DNA of 64,000 bases from Streptomyces tuirus (GCA_018195615.1 JAGTPG010000002.1:1-64000), one strand, 5' to 3'; positions 27,581 through 37,264 are shown, counted from the stretch's first letter. Program-made: numbers and translations. Notes: generated by a model not told the origin, from the letters alone.

Positions 27581-28352
27581 GAGCTCTTGCAACTCGGTCA
27601 CCGCGTGGTCGCCGCAGTGAGGGCAGGAGAGAGTGACTTCACGGGCGGGGCCCATGGACGTATAGCCATTGGTGTCGATCCAGTGGGCAAGCGCCTGGAC
27701 ACTGGGGATGACCTGCTCTGCCGGCCCCTTGTGCACCAGTGTCGCGGCCTCCACCTCCGGTAGATCCACCACTGAGAAGTCGTGCACCGGGGCCAGCTCA
27801 CAGTCGACGGGGATGGACGCGTGCACGGTCACCGGCCCCTCGGGGTTCTCGTAGTACGCGACGGCCGCACCGCTCGCCCGGATCCCGGCGGTCTGCATCC
27901 GGCTCCACAACTCCTCGTAGAGCGAGGTGATCACCGGGGTGATGAGTTGGGGCTCGAAGCTCTCCACAACGGCCGTCAGCTCTGCCACACGCATCGCCGG
28001 GACCCGTTTGATCACCACGTCGTCGGACGACATCTGTCCCTCACTCTCGATCATCCGGAGCCTCGCCTCGACCTGCGCCACCCGCGCCGCGTCGGCCGCC
28101 ATAGCCGACTCCAACTCGGCCCGGCGCAACCGCAGCATCCCGCGCAACTCACCGGCCTCCAGCTCACCATCGAGGATGGCGTACCTGATCCAGCGTGAGG
28201 CCAAGCTCCTTGAGCCCGATCACGCGGTTGAGCCGGGCCAGTTGGTCGGCTTCGTAGAACCGGTAGCCGGTGTGCGGGTCGACGTGCGCAGGGCGCAACA
28301 ACCCCACGGCGTCATAGTGGCGCAACATGCGCACCGATACGCCGCCGTACTT
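27581..28352 (-). pseudogene. MerR-family regulator with GyrI-like effector domain, truncated at both ends
   Basis: The N-terminal part shows the winged-helix signature RMLRHYDAVGLLRPAHVDPHTGYRFY, a coiled-coil linker and a GyrI-like effector-binding domain (MRVAELTAVVESFEPQLITPVITSLY...). The first codons are missing, cut off at a solo IS1182 terminal repeat at 28353. The frame is disturbed near 28190 between LDQVR and ILDGELEAGEL, consistent with loss of two bases from a CGCG repeat or gain of one C. The 3' end coincides with the breakpoint of the GAF gene. No working regulator can be made. Confidence 0.6.
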
Positions 28353-28378
28353 AGTGCGTGACGCTGTCGGGGATCTTG
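28353..28378. repeat. Solo IS1182 terminal inverted repeat
   Basis: Twenty-six bases starting AGTGCGTGACGCTGTCGGGG are identical to the terminal repeats of the IS1182 element at 34931-37065, but homology stops exactly at the repeat end. It lies at the junction between the MerR remnant and a permease remnant, so it probably marks a deletion or recombination event that involved this element. Confidence 0.7.
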
Positions 28379-28540
28379 ATGGTTCAGAGCAGCGATCGCA
28401 TCCGGTGTGGCGCCTTGTCCGAGCATCGCCTCGGCGGAACTGCCGGGCGCCAGGCTCGCGAGCAGGAACGAAAACAGCGAGACCGCCGGCAAGGACGGCA
28501 GCGTCCACAGGAGCCGCCGGACAACAACCTTCGTTCACCT
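28379..28540 (-). pseudogene. Oligopeptide ABC-transporter permease (OppB/DppB-like), N-terminal fragment
   Basis: About 50 codons read RRLLWTLPSLPAVSLFSFLL and ASLAPGSSAEAMLGQGATPD, the first transmembrane helix and following motif of OppB/DppB-type permeases. A GGAGGTGA ribosome site precedes it but the start codon is degraded. The rest of the gene is missing beyond the solo terminal repeat. Confidence 0.55.
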
Positions 28541-28548
28541 CCGGCAGC

Positions 28549-28591
28549 CCGTGGGGCCCGGCGCGGATGCGCCGCCGGGCCCCACGGGGAC
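28549..28591 (-). terminator. Strong hairpin terminator after the alpha/beta hydrolase gene
   Basis: A near-perfect inverted repeat CCCGTGGGGCCCGGCG.../...CGCCGGGCCCCACGGG encloses a short loop. It lies right after the minus-strand stop at 28592 and closes the six-gene PadR-linked run. Confidence 0.8.
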
Positions 28592-29395
28592 TCAAGAAGC
28601 CAGGAACGCCAGGAGCGCCTGGTTGAAGGCGGCCGATTCGTTCACCTGAGGTGAATGACCGCTCTTTTCGAATACGGTGAGCGTTCCGCCGAGCTGGTCG
28701 GCGAACCACTGCATGCCTTCCACGCTGTGGTACGGGGTGTACTTGGCGGTGACGACCCACGACGGGACCTTGATCTTCGGGAGAACGTCCCTCCAGTCGG
28801 CCACCCAGTGGTCCAGCAGGAGGCGCCTGTTGTGCGCGTGCGGGAACGACAGGCGGAGCTGGCCGGACCGTTTGAGGAGCTCATCAGCCGACTCGGGCCC
28901 GGTGGGTTCGAGTTCGGGATCGAACCACTTCGTCTCGCCGGTGAGGCACCCCACGAGGTTGTCCCAGGTGATCTTCCCGCTACCGTAGGTCCAGTCGCCG
29001 TCGTTGACCATCTTGGGTGACTGGTCGATCGCGACGAACTTGCTCACCCCGGCAGTGCCGTGGAGGCTGAACATCGCGAGGCATACCGACACACCCATGG
29101 AGTGACCGACGAGAGCGATGTCGTTCAACGCCAGGCTGTCGATGAGTTCCTTGAGGTCCTGACCGTGCCGGGACATGCGCTGGCCGAACTCGGTCCGGTC
29201 GGAATCCCCGTGGTTGCGTTGATCGATCGCGATGACCCGGTAGCCCGCGTCCACCAGCGTGTCCTTCTGGAGGTCCCAGAAGCCGCGCTCGACCGAGTAC
29301 CCGTGGACGAGTACGACCGGCCTGCCCGAGCCCAGGTCGTCGTAAACGATCCGGACTCCATCAGACGTCGTGAACGTCAGGCCAATTCCACTCAT
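28592..29395 (-). CDS. Alpha/beta-fold hydrolase (non-haem chloroperoxidase/esterase-like)
   Basis: This 267-residue protein has the oxyanion-hole motif VLVHGYS (29-35), the nucleophile elbow GHSMG (about 97-101), an acid residue in the VVTAKYTP region and the catalytic His in KSGHSPQV near the C-terminus, giving a complete Ser-Asp-His triad. It resembles cofactor-free haloperoxidase-type or ester hydrolases. It is the last gene of the minus-strand run facing PadR and may hydrolyse a compound handled by the adjacent MFS exporters. Substrate is unknown. The ATG at 29395 follows AGGAG (AAAGAGGAGC). Confidence 0.85.
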   Translation of the reverse strand: MSGIGLTFTTSDGVRIVYDDLGSGRPVVLVHGYSVERGFWDLQKDTLVDAGYRVIAIDQRNHGDSDRTEFGQRMSRHGQDLKELIDSLALNDIALVGHSMGVSVCLAMFSLHGTAGVSKFVAIDQSPKMVNDGDWTYGSGKITWDNLVGCLTGETKWFDPELEPTGPESADELLKRSGQLRLSFPHAHNRRLLLDHWVADWRDVLPKIKVPSWVVTAKYTPYHSVEGMQWFADQLGGTLTVFEKSGHSPQVNESAAFNQALLAFLAS

Positions 29396-29466
29396 GATGT
29401 GTGCTGCTCCTCTTTTTCACTTCGCTCGGCGAATGGTTTGGTCATTTGCTCGGCTGCCAGTTGTGA

Positions 29467-30705
29467 TCAGTCGGTCCGGGCGCCCGCCGTGAGCCGTCGG
29501 TCGGAAGCTGCTTCGGCTGCCTGGACCACCGTCGACGCTGCGCGCTCTGTCCCCCGGTGGCGGTCCGCAGCCCAGGAGACGGCCGCGACCACGAAGCCGG
29601 AGGCTACGAGGCCGGCACCGACGAGGTTGGGGGAGGTCAGCCCGAATCCGGCGGCGATGGCAAGGCCGCCGAGGTAGGCGCCGGCCGCGTTGGCCAGGTT
29701 GAACGCGGCCTGCATCGCCGCGGAGGCGAGAGCGGGCGCGTCCCCGGCCTTCTGCATCACCAGGGTCTGCACGGTCGGCACGATCGCGAACCCGCAGAAC
29801 CCGACCGCGACGACGGTGAGCGTCGCCGCCCACTGCACGTGCGCGATCACCGTGAACAGGGCCAGGACCGCTGCCAGCGACAGGAACGCCGCGCAGATGC
29901 TCGGCCGCAGCGCACGGTCGGCCGCGTACCCGCCGGCGATGTTGCCCAGCGTCATGCCAACACCGAAGAGCGCGAGGATCAGCGGCACCGTGGAGTCCGA
30001 GAACCCGGCGACATCCGTCAGCATCGGCGTGATGTACGAGTAGCAGGCGAAGAAGCCGCCGCACCCGATGAGCACCGTCGCAAGCGCCAGCCACAATTGG
30101 CCGCTGCGGAACGCCTTCAGTTCGCCGCGCAGCCCGCTCTGCGGGCGCGGCTTCAGTTCGGGCATCAGGCGCCAGAGGGCGAAGGTGCCCAGCGCGCCGA
30201 TGGCGGCGATCGCGAGCATCGTCGCGCGCCAGCCGAGGTGCTGGCCGACCAGAGTGGCGCCGGGCACGCCGACGATGGTCGCCACGGTCAGGCCGGCGAA
30301 CATCATGGCGACGGCGCGGGCCTGCTTGTTCGGGGCGGCCAGCTCGGCGGCGGCGACGGCGCCCGCGCCGAAGAACGCGCCGTGCGGCAGACCGGCGATC
30401 ACCCGGGCGACGGCGAGGAACCCGAAGTTCGGGGCGATCGCGGACAGCAGGTTACCGAGGGTGAAGATCGCGGCGAAGCCGATCAGCACCGTCTTGCGGG
30501 AGATGCGGGTCGTCCGGGCCGCGAGAGCGGTGAGCAGCAGGGCGCCGATGACGACGCCGATCGCGTACACGGAGATGAGCCAGCCGGCCTGCGGGATGGA
30601 GACGCCGGTGCCGTGGGCGATCTGCGGCAGCAGACCCATGGTGGCGAACTCGGCGGTTCCGAGGCCGAAGGCGACGACGGCAAGCGCGATGAGCGCTTTG
30701 GACAT
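29467..30705 (-). CDS. MFS transporter, DHA1 (drug:proton antiporter) type
   Basis: The 412-residue protein has 12 hydrophobic segments. It begins MSKALIALAVVAFGLGTAEF, typical of DHA1 exporters such as AraJ/YdhP, with the motif-A-like loop RISRKTVL after helix 2 and motif C-like glycine-rich GVPGATLVGQ in helix 5. It sits in the cytoplasmic membrane and probably exports a small drug-like compound. Downstream of the PPOX-type gene by about 65 bases in the PadR-facing run. The start at 30705 was chosen for the conserved N-terminus; an upstream in-frame extension has no transporter character. Confidence 0.88.
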   Translation of the reverse strand: MSKALIALAVVAFGLGTAEFATMGLLPQIAHGTGVSIPQAGWLISVYAIGVVIGALLLTALAARTTRISRKTVLIGFAAIFTLGNLLSAIAPNFGFLAVARVIAGLPHGAFFGAGAVAAAELAAPNKQARAVAMMFAGLTVATIVGVPGATLVGQHLGWRATMLAIAAIGALGTFALWRLMPELKPRPQSGLRGELKAFRSGQLWLALATVLIGCGGFFACYSYITPMLTDVAGFSDSTVPLILALFGVGMTLGNIAGGYAADRALRPSICAAFLSLAAVLALFTVIAHVQWAATLTVVAVGFCGFAIVPTVQTLVMQKAGDAPALASAAMQAAFNLANAAGAYLGGLAIAAGFGLTSPNLVGAGLVASGFVVAAVSWAADRHRGTERAASTVVQAAEAASDRRLTAGARTD

Positions 30706-30769
30706 GAGTGGGCTCCAGACGGGGCGTGATGGTGTACGGGCGTGGTCGTGGAGAGCGCCACGGTGTTGA

Positions 30770-31195
30770 TCAGTCGGTGACGCCGCCGAAGGTGATGACC
30801 TTGGTGGGGCGCAGGCGGACGACGAGTTCGCCGGGGACGCCGTTGCGTTTGCCGAACTCCTCGGCCCGGCCTTGGCCCATGTACCGGGCACCGGCCCGGT
30901 AGGCGACGTCGTACAGCTCGGCGGGGTCGTCGCCGAGCGTCACGTCGCCACGGACCTCGACGTACGCGAACGGCGGGGCGTCGTCGGCCACGCACAGCGA
31001 GGCCCTCGGGTCGCGCTGCAAGTTGCGTGCCTTGGCCGTGTTCCCGCCGGTGGTGAACAGGAAGTCCTGGCCGTCGAAGACGTACCAGACTGGGCTGATG
31101 TTCGGCAGGCCGTCGGCCCCGACGGTTGCGAACCGTGCGGTGGCCGTGGAACGGGTGATGAAGGCGTGCCATTCCTCGGTCGACATGCGGTGCAT
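30770..31195 (-). CDS. PPOX-class flavin/F420-dependent oxidoreductase-like protein
   Basis: The 141-residue split-barrel protein shows ARFATVGADGLPNISPVWYVFDG and KARNLQRDPRASLCVAD, the strands and the K/R residues that contact the phosphate of FMN or F420 in the pyridoxamine-phosphate-oxidase-like family. Such proteins reduce quinones, biliverdin or xenobiotics. It lies between two MFS exporter genes in the same operon. Two ATGs (31195, 31186) could start it. Confidence 0.82.
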   Translation of the reverse strand: MHRMSTEEWHAFITRSTATARFATVGADGLPNISPVWYVFDGQDFLFTTGGNTAKARNLQRDPRASLCVADDAPPFAYVEVRGDVTLGDDPAELYDVAYRAGARYMGQGRAEEFGKRNGVPGELVVRLRPTKVITFGGVTD

Positions 31196-31236
31196 GGGTG
31201 GTCTCTTTCCGTGCGGGGTCAGCGGGGTCGGTGGGC

Positions 31237-32574
31237 TCAGCGGGGCTGGGGCTGCGGGGCGTGGTCGGTCGGCCGGAGCGGGCGCGCGTCCGGTGCGGTT
31301 TCCGGCAGGCTGCGCAGGACCGGCGCGACGGCGAGCGCGATGACGGCGACCATGGCGCCGGGGACCAGAGCCCAGCCGGTGGAGTCGATCAGGGCTTGTG
31401 CGGCGTACGGGGTGAGGCCGCCGAAGATCGCGGTGGCGGCGGTGGCACCCAGAGCCAGGCCACTCAGGCGCTGGGCGACGGGGAACTGTTCGGCGATCGC
31501 GGAGCACGTGACGGCGCTGATGCCGCCCGCCACGCAGGCCAGGACGATCGACCCGGTCAGTGCGGCGGCGAAGCTGCCCTGCGTCATCAGGCCGAACATG
31601 GCCAGCGGCAGGACGACCGACAGGGCGCCGAAGAGCAGCAGTGCGGGGCGGCGGCCGATGCGGTCGGACAGGGCGCCCGCGAGCGGGGTGATGACGATGA
31701 TGGCGACGATGGCGATCGTGGAGAGCCACAGGGCGTCGGCCTCACTGAACCCGCCGACCGAACCGAGGTAGGTGGGGACGTAACTGATCCCGACGTAGTA
31801 CGTCACCGAGCCGAGCGCCGAGATCGCGAACGTGCGGTAGACGGCGGTGCGGTGGGTGCCCAGCGTGGCGATCAGGGGGCGCGCGCCCTTGGGGCGTGCC
31901 GGCGAGTGCTGGTACTGCTCGAAGGCGGGGGATTCGGGCATGGACGAGCGGGCGATCAGCACGGCGCCGGCCAGCAGCGCGCCGAACAGGAAGGGGATGC
32001 GCCAGCCCCAGGTGTCCATGGCGGAGGCGGGGACGAGCGTGACGGTCAGGGCGGGGACCGCGGCGGCCAGCAGCGTACCGATCTGGCTGGCGGCCGAGGC
32101 CAGGGAGGCGATCAGGCCGCGGCGGCGCGGGGCCGCGCCTTCGACCAGGTAGGCGGTGACGCCGGTGTATTCACCGCCGACGGCGAAGCCCATGACACAG
32201 CGCAGCAGGAGCAGCAGGGCTCCGGCGGCGGAGCCGGTCTGCGCCGCGGTGGGCAGCAGTGCGGTGGCCAGCATCGCGGCCGTCATCACGCCCATTGAGC
32301 CGAGCATCACCGTGCGTCGGCCGATCCGGTCACCGATGTGCCCGAAGACCATCGCGCCGATCGGACGCATCAGGTAGGCGATGGCGAAGACGGCGAGGGT
32401 CTCCAGGAGCGAGGAGGCGCCGGGGCCGAAGAACACCCTCGAAAGGACGGTGGCCATATACAGGTACAGCGTGAAGTCGTACCACTCGACCACGGTGGAC
32501 AGGGCGGCGACCACGATCGAGGACCGGGGCAGCACGGCTGTCGTGCCGGTCGAGGTGGGGGTGGGGGATTGCAT
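31237..32574 (-). CDS. MFS transporter, metabolite:H+ symporter (MHS) family
   Basis: This 445-residue, 12-helix transporter has the MHS signature: VVEWYDFTLYLYMATVLSRVFF in helix 1, GRRTVMLGSMGVM after helix 2, and RCVMGFAVGGEYTGVTAYLVE in helix 4-5. Members such as KgtP, ProP and ShiA import organic acids or zwitterions with protons. It may take up a substrate used by the neighbouring hydrolases. The ATG at 32574 is preceded by AAGGCAG. Confidence 0.88.
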   Translation of the reverse strand: MQSPTPTSTGTTAVLPRSSIVVAALSTVVEWYDFTLYLYMATVLSRVFFGPGASSLLETLAVFAIAYLMRPIGAMVFGHIGDRIGRRTVMLGSMGVMTAAMLATALLPTAAQTGSAAGALLLLLRCVMGFAVGGEYTGVTAYLVEGAAPRRRGLIASLASAASQIGTLLAAAVPALTVTLVPASAMDTWGWRIPFLFGALLAGAVLIARSSMPESPAFEQYQHSPARPKGARPLIATLGTHRTAVYRTFAISALGSVTYYVGISYVPTYLGSVGGFSEADALWLSTIAIVAIIVITPLAGALSDRIGRRPALLLFGALSVVLPLAMFGLMTQGSFAAALTGSIVLACVAGGISAVTCSAIAEQFPVAQRLSGLALGATAATAIFGGLTPYAAQALIDSTGWALVPGAMVAVIALAVAPVLRSLPETAPDARPLRPTDHAPQPQPR

Positions 32575-32722
32575 GTTCTGCCTTACGGAGGGGTGAGGTC
32601 GGGCCCGGATGACCGCGCAGGGGGGAGGGCACGCTTGCCCGTGGCGGTGATTGCTGATCACTGCGGCGCCGCCCGGATGTCCTCGAAGCTGCGAGGCGGG
32701 CAGCTCCTACCCGGGCCTGGGC

Positions 32723-33547
32723 CTATGAGCCGGCGAGCTCGGTGGCGATCCGGTCGAGCCATTCGCTGACGAGTGCGGTGAACAGTTCGGGCTGCTCGAT
32801 CTGCAGGTTGTGGCCGGCGGTGTCGAGGACCACGTAGGTGGCGCGCGGGTAGTGCGGCAGGAGGTCGAACTGGTCGAGGTACCCGACACTGTCGTCCTGC
32901 CGTCCCGCCAGGATCAATGCGGGACGGGTGAAGGGCTCGCCGTCCTCGGGCTCATGGGTGAGTTGCCAGTTGCGGCGGATACGTTCCAGCGCGCCGGTGT
33001 CGGCGATGTCCCTGCCCGCCTGGACCTCTTCGCGAAACCGGCGCACGGCCTCCGGCGTCTCGACGACCGCGACAGAGGTGAAGGCTTCCGCGATGTGCGC
33101 GTCGAGGGAGGAGATCAGGGCCGGGTCGGGGCGCAGGACCAGCCGCGGGGCCGGGCGGCTCTCGGCGGTTTCCACGCGTCGGGCGGAGGGGCAGATCAGG
33201 GCGAGTCCCAGAACCTGATCACGGCGGGTTCGGGCCAGCGCCCGGGCGAGGTAGCCGCCGTAGGACTCACCGAGCAGCAGGAAGGGCTGGTCGCCGATGT
33301 GGTCGTCGACGAAGTCCTCGACGGCGGCGAGCATGTCGTCGGAGGAAGCGATCCGGGCGGGCGCCGGGGACTGGCCCATGGCAGGCAGGTCGGGATAAAG
33401 GCGCCGGTAGCCGGGGCGCCGGGAGAAGACCGGCTCCAGGGCACCGAGCATCAGACGGTGGTCGGGTTCCCACCCGTGCAGCGCGAGCACCGGGACCCCG
33501 TCGCCCTGCTCCGCGAAGTGCAGCTCCACCTGGGTGCGCTGCGGCAT
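32723..33547 (-). CDS. Alpha/beta hydrolase
   Basis: A 274-residue alpha/beta hydrolase with LALHGWEPDHR (oxyanion loop), GESYGG nucleophile elbow (about residues 107-112), ILAGRQDDSVGY acid strand and DTAGHNLQIEQPE carrying the catalytic His. The ATG at 33547 has GAGGAA upstream. In the sequence as read it appears fused to the upstream SnoaL-like gene because a lost C removes that gene's stop; two separate genes are more likely. Confidence 0.85.
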   Translation of the reverse strand: MPQRTQVELHFAEQGDGVPVLALHGWEPDHRLMLGALEPVFSRRPGYRRLYPDLPAMGQSPAPARIASSDDMLAAVEDFVDDHIGDQPFLLLGESYGGYLARALARTRRDQVLGLALICPSARRVETAESRPAPRLVLRPDPALISSLDAHIAEAFTSVAVVETPEAVRRFREEVQAGRDIADTGALERIRRNWQLTHEPEDGEPFTRPALILAGRQDDSVGYLDQFDLLPHYPRATYVVLDTAGHNLQIEQPELFTALVSEWLDRIATELAGS

Positions 33548-33668
33548 GTTCGTCACTTCCTCATGTTCATCCCGCGTCGCGGGCGGCCGTACAGGACCGG
33601 GCGCGCCCTCCTGTGACGCAGCACAGGGCGGCAGGCGTGCTCGCCCTGTGCTGCGGGCAGGGGGCGCG

Positions 33669-34039
33669 TCAGGAGACGGCGGCGATGGCCGCAGCGCCCT
33701 GGAGGGGAAGTTGTCGAAGACGATCCGGCTCTCGACGATCTTTCCGTTCTCGACCCGGAACCATTCGCCCACCGGGGAGTAGGGCACCGGGGCCGTCTCG
33801 GCGTCGTAGTACATCAGCGCGGTGGTTTCGTCCCCGAAGGCGGAGACCAGCTCCGCCTTCTTGAGGATCCCCAGGAATCCGTCGAGGAAGGACCGGTACG
33901 CCTCGGCGTCCAGGGGGCCGACGGGGGTCCGGCTGGTGAAGCCGTCGGCGAAGTACGACAGGGCCTCGTCGAGGTGCTTGTTCGACCAGGCCTCGTAGTA
34001 GGCGAGGGCGACGTCCAGGGCAGGGCTGTTCTGGCTCAT
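33669..34039 (-). CDS. SnoaL-like (NTF2-fold) protein
   Basis: The 123-residue protein has the cone-shaped NTF2-fold pattern of SnoaL-like isomerases/hydrolases: AYYEAWSNKHLDEALSYFADGF at the start, a middle VSAFGDETTALMYYD and a final GKIVESRIVFDNFP strand. With one C added near 33711 it ends LQGAAAIAAVS with a TGA at 33669; without it the frame reads on into the hydrolase gene. It is the first gene of the run controlled from the PadR-operator region. Its substrate is unknown. Confidence 0.75.
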
Positions 34040-34187
34040 AGAGATGGCTCCACTTCATCTGGGTGTGCACGGGCGCTGTCGGGATCTGCAGTGATCCGCG
34101 TCGGCCGCTTGGGCGAGTACCGGGGCCTTGGGACCTCCGGCCTGTCCGGCAGAGGCGCGGCCCTCCGCCCGACCTCTCTCCACAGTA

Positions 34188-34215
34188 CATCGTTTCGTAG
34201 TAATGCGAAACGATG
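34188..34215. promoter_or_regulatory. Perfect inverted repeat, probable PadR operator
   Basis: CATCGTTTCG and CGAAACGATG form a perfect 10-base inverted repeat separated by 8 bases in the 221-base gap between the divergent SnoaL-like and PadR genes. PadR proteins bind dyads of this size as dimers and often repress both themselves and the neighbouring operon. Confidence 0.75.
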
Positions 34216-34260
34216 CGCCCCGCATCGAGGTAGTGCGACGTGTTGTGCGACTATGAGGGT

Positions 34261-34854
34261 GTGCTAGAACTCGCGATCCTGGGAAATCTCGCCGACGGCC
34301 CGCTGCACGGCTACGAGCTGCGCCGCCGGGTCGATCGGCTCTCCGGTTATGCCCGGCCGGTGAGTGAGGGCAGCCTCTACCCGGCGATCAACCGTCTGGT
34401 GAAACGCGGCCTGCTGACCCGGCACTCAGAGCCGGGCGCTGGAGCCACCCAGCGCTACGTACTGACCCTGACCGACGCCGGCCGGGAAGAACTCCTGCAG
34501 CGCCTGCGCGACCCCGCCCAGGTGGAGATCACCGACTTCAACCGGTTCTTCACCGTCCTGGCGTTCCTCTCCCTCCTCCCCGAGGTGAAGGAACAGCACG
34601 CCGTACTCCGCCGGCGCCTGGAGTTCCTGGAAACCCCCGCCAGCTTCTTCCACGACGAGAACGATCGCTCACTGCGCGCGGAAGACGTGGACGATCCCTA
34701 CCGGCGCGGCATGATGCTCACCGCCCGAGCCGTCACCCGAACCGAGTGCGCCTGGATCCACGAGATCCTCGACGACGACAAGGACCTCGACATGCCCCGG
34801 CACTTCGCAGCGCCGCAGGATGGGGTCTGTCAAACGAGCGACTCTGTCCCGTAA
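34261..34854 (+). CDS. PadR-family transcriptional regulator
   Basis: The 197-residue protein has the PadR winged helix: VLELAILGNLADGPLHGYEL, SEGSLYPAINRLVKRGLL and RYVLTLTDAGREEL. The C-terminal half is helical, as in the longer PadR subfamily with a C-terminal dimerisation domain. PadR proteins are usually repressors released by phenolic or drug-like ligands, which suits the divergent exporter/hydrolase operon. A GTG at 34240 could extend it by seven codons; the 34261 start matches the family N-terminus. Confidence 0.88.
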   Translation: MLELAILGNLADGPLHGYELRRRVDRLSGYARPVSEGSLYPAINRLVKRGLLTRHSEPGAGATQRYVLTLTDAGREELLQRLRDPAQVEITDFNRFFTVLAFLSLLPEVKEQHAVLRRRLEFLETPASFFHDENDRSLRAEDVDDPYRRGMMLTARAVTRTECAWIHEILDDDKDLDMPRHFAAPQDGVCQTSDSVP

Positions 34855-34930
34855 TCGGTGGCAACGAAGGGTGACGGTTGTCGTTGGCATAGTGTGCGCG
34901 ATGTCAATCAGCTTGTGAGTGTGGTGTTTC

Positions 34931-37065
34931 AGTGCGTGACGCTGTCGGGGATCTTGAAAATCGTGAGTGCCCAGCATGATCGACGTGCTGCTGGAGCGGT
35001 CCGTATCCCTGGTCAGGGATTCGCCCGGCGGGTGGGCGAGGTCCGCGTGGCCGTTGCGGTCGGTCGGTGACCGTTGGGCGAACGCTTCGTTCGTGGCTGC
35101 TGGTGCCCGTGTGACTGGGGTGCCGAGGGCGTTCACACGTTCGTGGTGGCCGCGCCGGAAACCACGGGCTCGGTGATCTGCCCGGGTGGGACGGTGTGGT
35201 CCCGCGACCCCGGAGGACCCGAGATGTGCGTTCGCCCCCGTACCGGCTGCGTGATCCCCGAGCTGACCGTGCGGGTCGCCCGGGCGTGCAACCCCAGGGG
35301 CACCACCGCCATGGTGATCCGTGATCACTTCAACGGCCTGTGGAGCGACGAGGACTTCGAGGAGTGGTATCCCAGGGACGGCAAGCCGGGCCTGTCACCT
35401 GCGCAGTTGGCGACTGTGTCGGTCCTGCAGTTTCTGCTGGAGCTGTCCGACCGGCAGGCGGCCGAGTCCGTGCGCAACCGCATCGACTTCAAGTACGCCC
35501 TGGGCATGGAGCTGGAGGACCCCGGCTTTCACCACAGCGTCCTGGCCGACTTCCGCGAGCGCCTGGCCAAGGAGGGCCGGGCCGACAAGCTGCTGAACCT
35601 CGCGCTGGAGAAGATCCGGGCCGTCGGCCTGGTCCGGGAACGGGGCCGGCAGCGCACCGACTCTACCCATGTCCTGGCCGCGGTGCGGGACCTGACCCGC
35701 CTGGAGCTGGTCACCGAGGCGATGCGCGCCGCCTTGGAGGAACTTGCTCGTCGGGCGCCGCACGAGTTGGTCGGCCTGGTCACCGAGGACTGGGGCAAGC
35801 GCTACGGCCGCGCGGCCCGGCTCGGCAAGAATCCCTCCAAGCCCAAGACTCGGATCAAGGAGACGGGCGAGGACGTCCACCTCCTTCTGCGTTACGTCCA
35901 CCGCTACCTGCCCGCCCTCCGCGACGGAGAGCAGGTCCAGGCCCTGCGCCAGATCTTCGTGCAGAACTACTTCATCGACGCCCAGGAGCGCCCGAAGTGG
36001 CGGGAGGCGGGGATGCCGGCCTGCCGACTTCAGCCGTCGCCATCGTCTCGCCCTACGACCTGACCGCCCGCTACGCGCGCCGGGCCAGACCCGCTGGAAG
36101 GGTTTCCTCGCCCACGTCACCGAGACCTGCGACCCGGACACTCCGAGCGTGATCACCGACGTGACCACCACCAAGGCCGCTGTCCACGACACCAAGGCCC
36201 TTCCGGGCATCCTCGCCAACCTCCACCAGCGAGACCTCCTGTCGAAGGAGCACTTCGTCGACGGTGGCTACCTCTCCGTCGCACTCAAGCAGAAGGTCGC
36301 CCGAGAGCACGGCGTCGGCCTGGTCGGACCGATCCGGGCCAGGAGCACCCGCCAGTCCCGCAAAGGCACCGTCTTCCACCGTGAAGCTTTCACCATCGAC
36401 TGGGACAACGAGCAGGTCACCTGCCCGCAGGGCAAGGTGAGCCGCCGGTGGTCGACGCCGCCGTCCCTCGCGCCCTACGTCAACGCCGAGTTCGCCCCGG
36501 ACGACTGCCGCCAGTGCCCGGTGAAGACCGCCTGCACCCGCACCGACGCCCGGAAGGTCACCTTCCTGCCGCGCGATCTCTACGACGTCCAGTCCGAATC
36601 CCGCACCGAGCAGAAGACCCAGGAGTGGCTGTCGCGTTACTCGCTGCGGGCCGCCATCGAGAGCACGATCAGCGAGTTCGTCAACGGCCACGGCATGCGC
36701 CAGTGCCGCTACCGGAGCGAAGAGAAGGCCCACGTCCAGCACGTCTTGACCGCCATCGCGGTCAACCTCGAACGCGTGGGCGTCCACCTGCCGCCGGCGC
36801 CAGCCCGGCAGCCCCGGAACCCAACCGCACTCCAGGGCTTCCTTGACTGGCAGCACATTCCCCGCCCCCGGTCCTGGCGCGTCGCCACCCACCCAGCAGG
36901 CTGAGGTGATCGTTCTCAACTTGGTGACCATCAACTTGCTCCAGACCGGCGCGGAGACCGACCACCGAGATCAACCTTGGCACAGCGTCCTCACGAGGAC
37001 CGTCCGTTCAACTCGATGATCTCCCGGAAGGCGGCCGACCAAGATCCCCGACAGCGTCACGCACT
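34931..37065 (+). mobile_element. IS1182-family insertion sequence
   Basis: Perfect 26-base terminal inverted repeats beginning AGTGCGTGACGCTGTCGGGG lie at 34931-34956 and 37040-37065. The element is 2,135 bp and carries one transposase gene. I could not see a target duplication; the flanks are TTTC on the left and TAGC on the right. Confidence 0.85.
35224..36904 (+). CDS. IS1182-family transposase
   Basis: With one G added at each of two runs (near 36013 and 36085) this is a 560-residue DDE transposase. The N-terminal domain (GLWSDEDFEEWYP, AQLATVSVLQFLLELSDRQAAE) is typical of IS1182; the catalytic residues lie in RTDSTHVLA, HFVDGGYLS and RAAIESTISEFVNGHGMRQCRYR. A CPQGK...CRQCPVKTACTR Cys cluster may bind zinc. 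The ATG at 35224 follows GGAGGA. Confidence 0.88.
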
Positions 37066-37264
37066 TAGCGAATGCTCCAATGCTGAACATGACATCGGCC
37101 ACTTCACTGGCTGACACGGTGTGAGAGTCAACCCATCTTCGCAACACCGCACCACGGTCTGGACGGACGCTGACCAAAGAGACACGGCCTAGTCCTGCTC
37201 CCCGCACCATGGTGATGCGGCCGGATTCGGCGCTGCCACCGCCCGACCAGCCGGAGACAGCCAC

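Noticed and set aside
32723..34039. A single 438-residue fusion of a SnoaL-like domain and an alpha/beta hydrolase
   Set aside because: The linker is arginine/proline-rich nonsense, the hydrolase has its own ribosome site and ATG, and one C added near 33711 gives the SnoaL-like gene a natural end.
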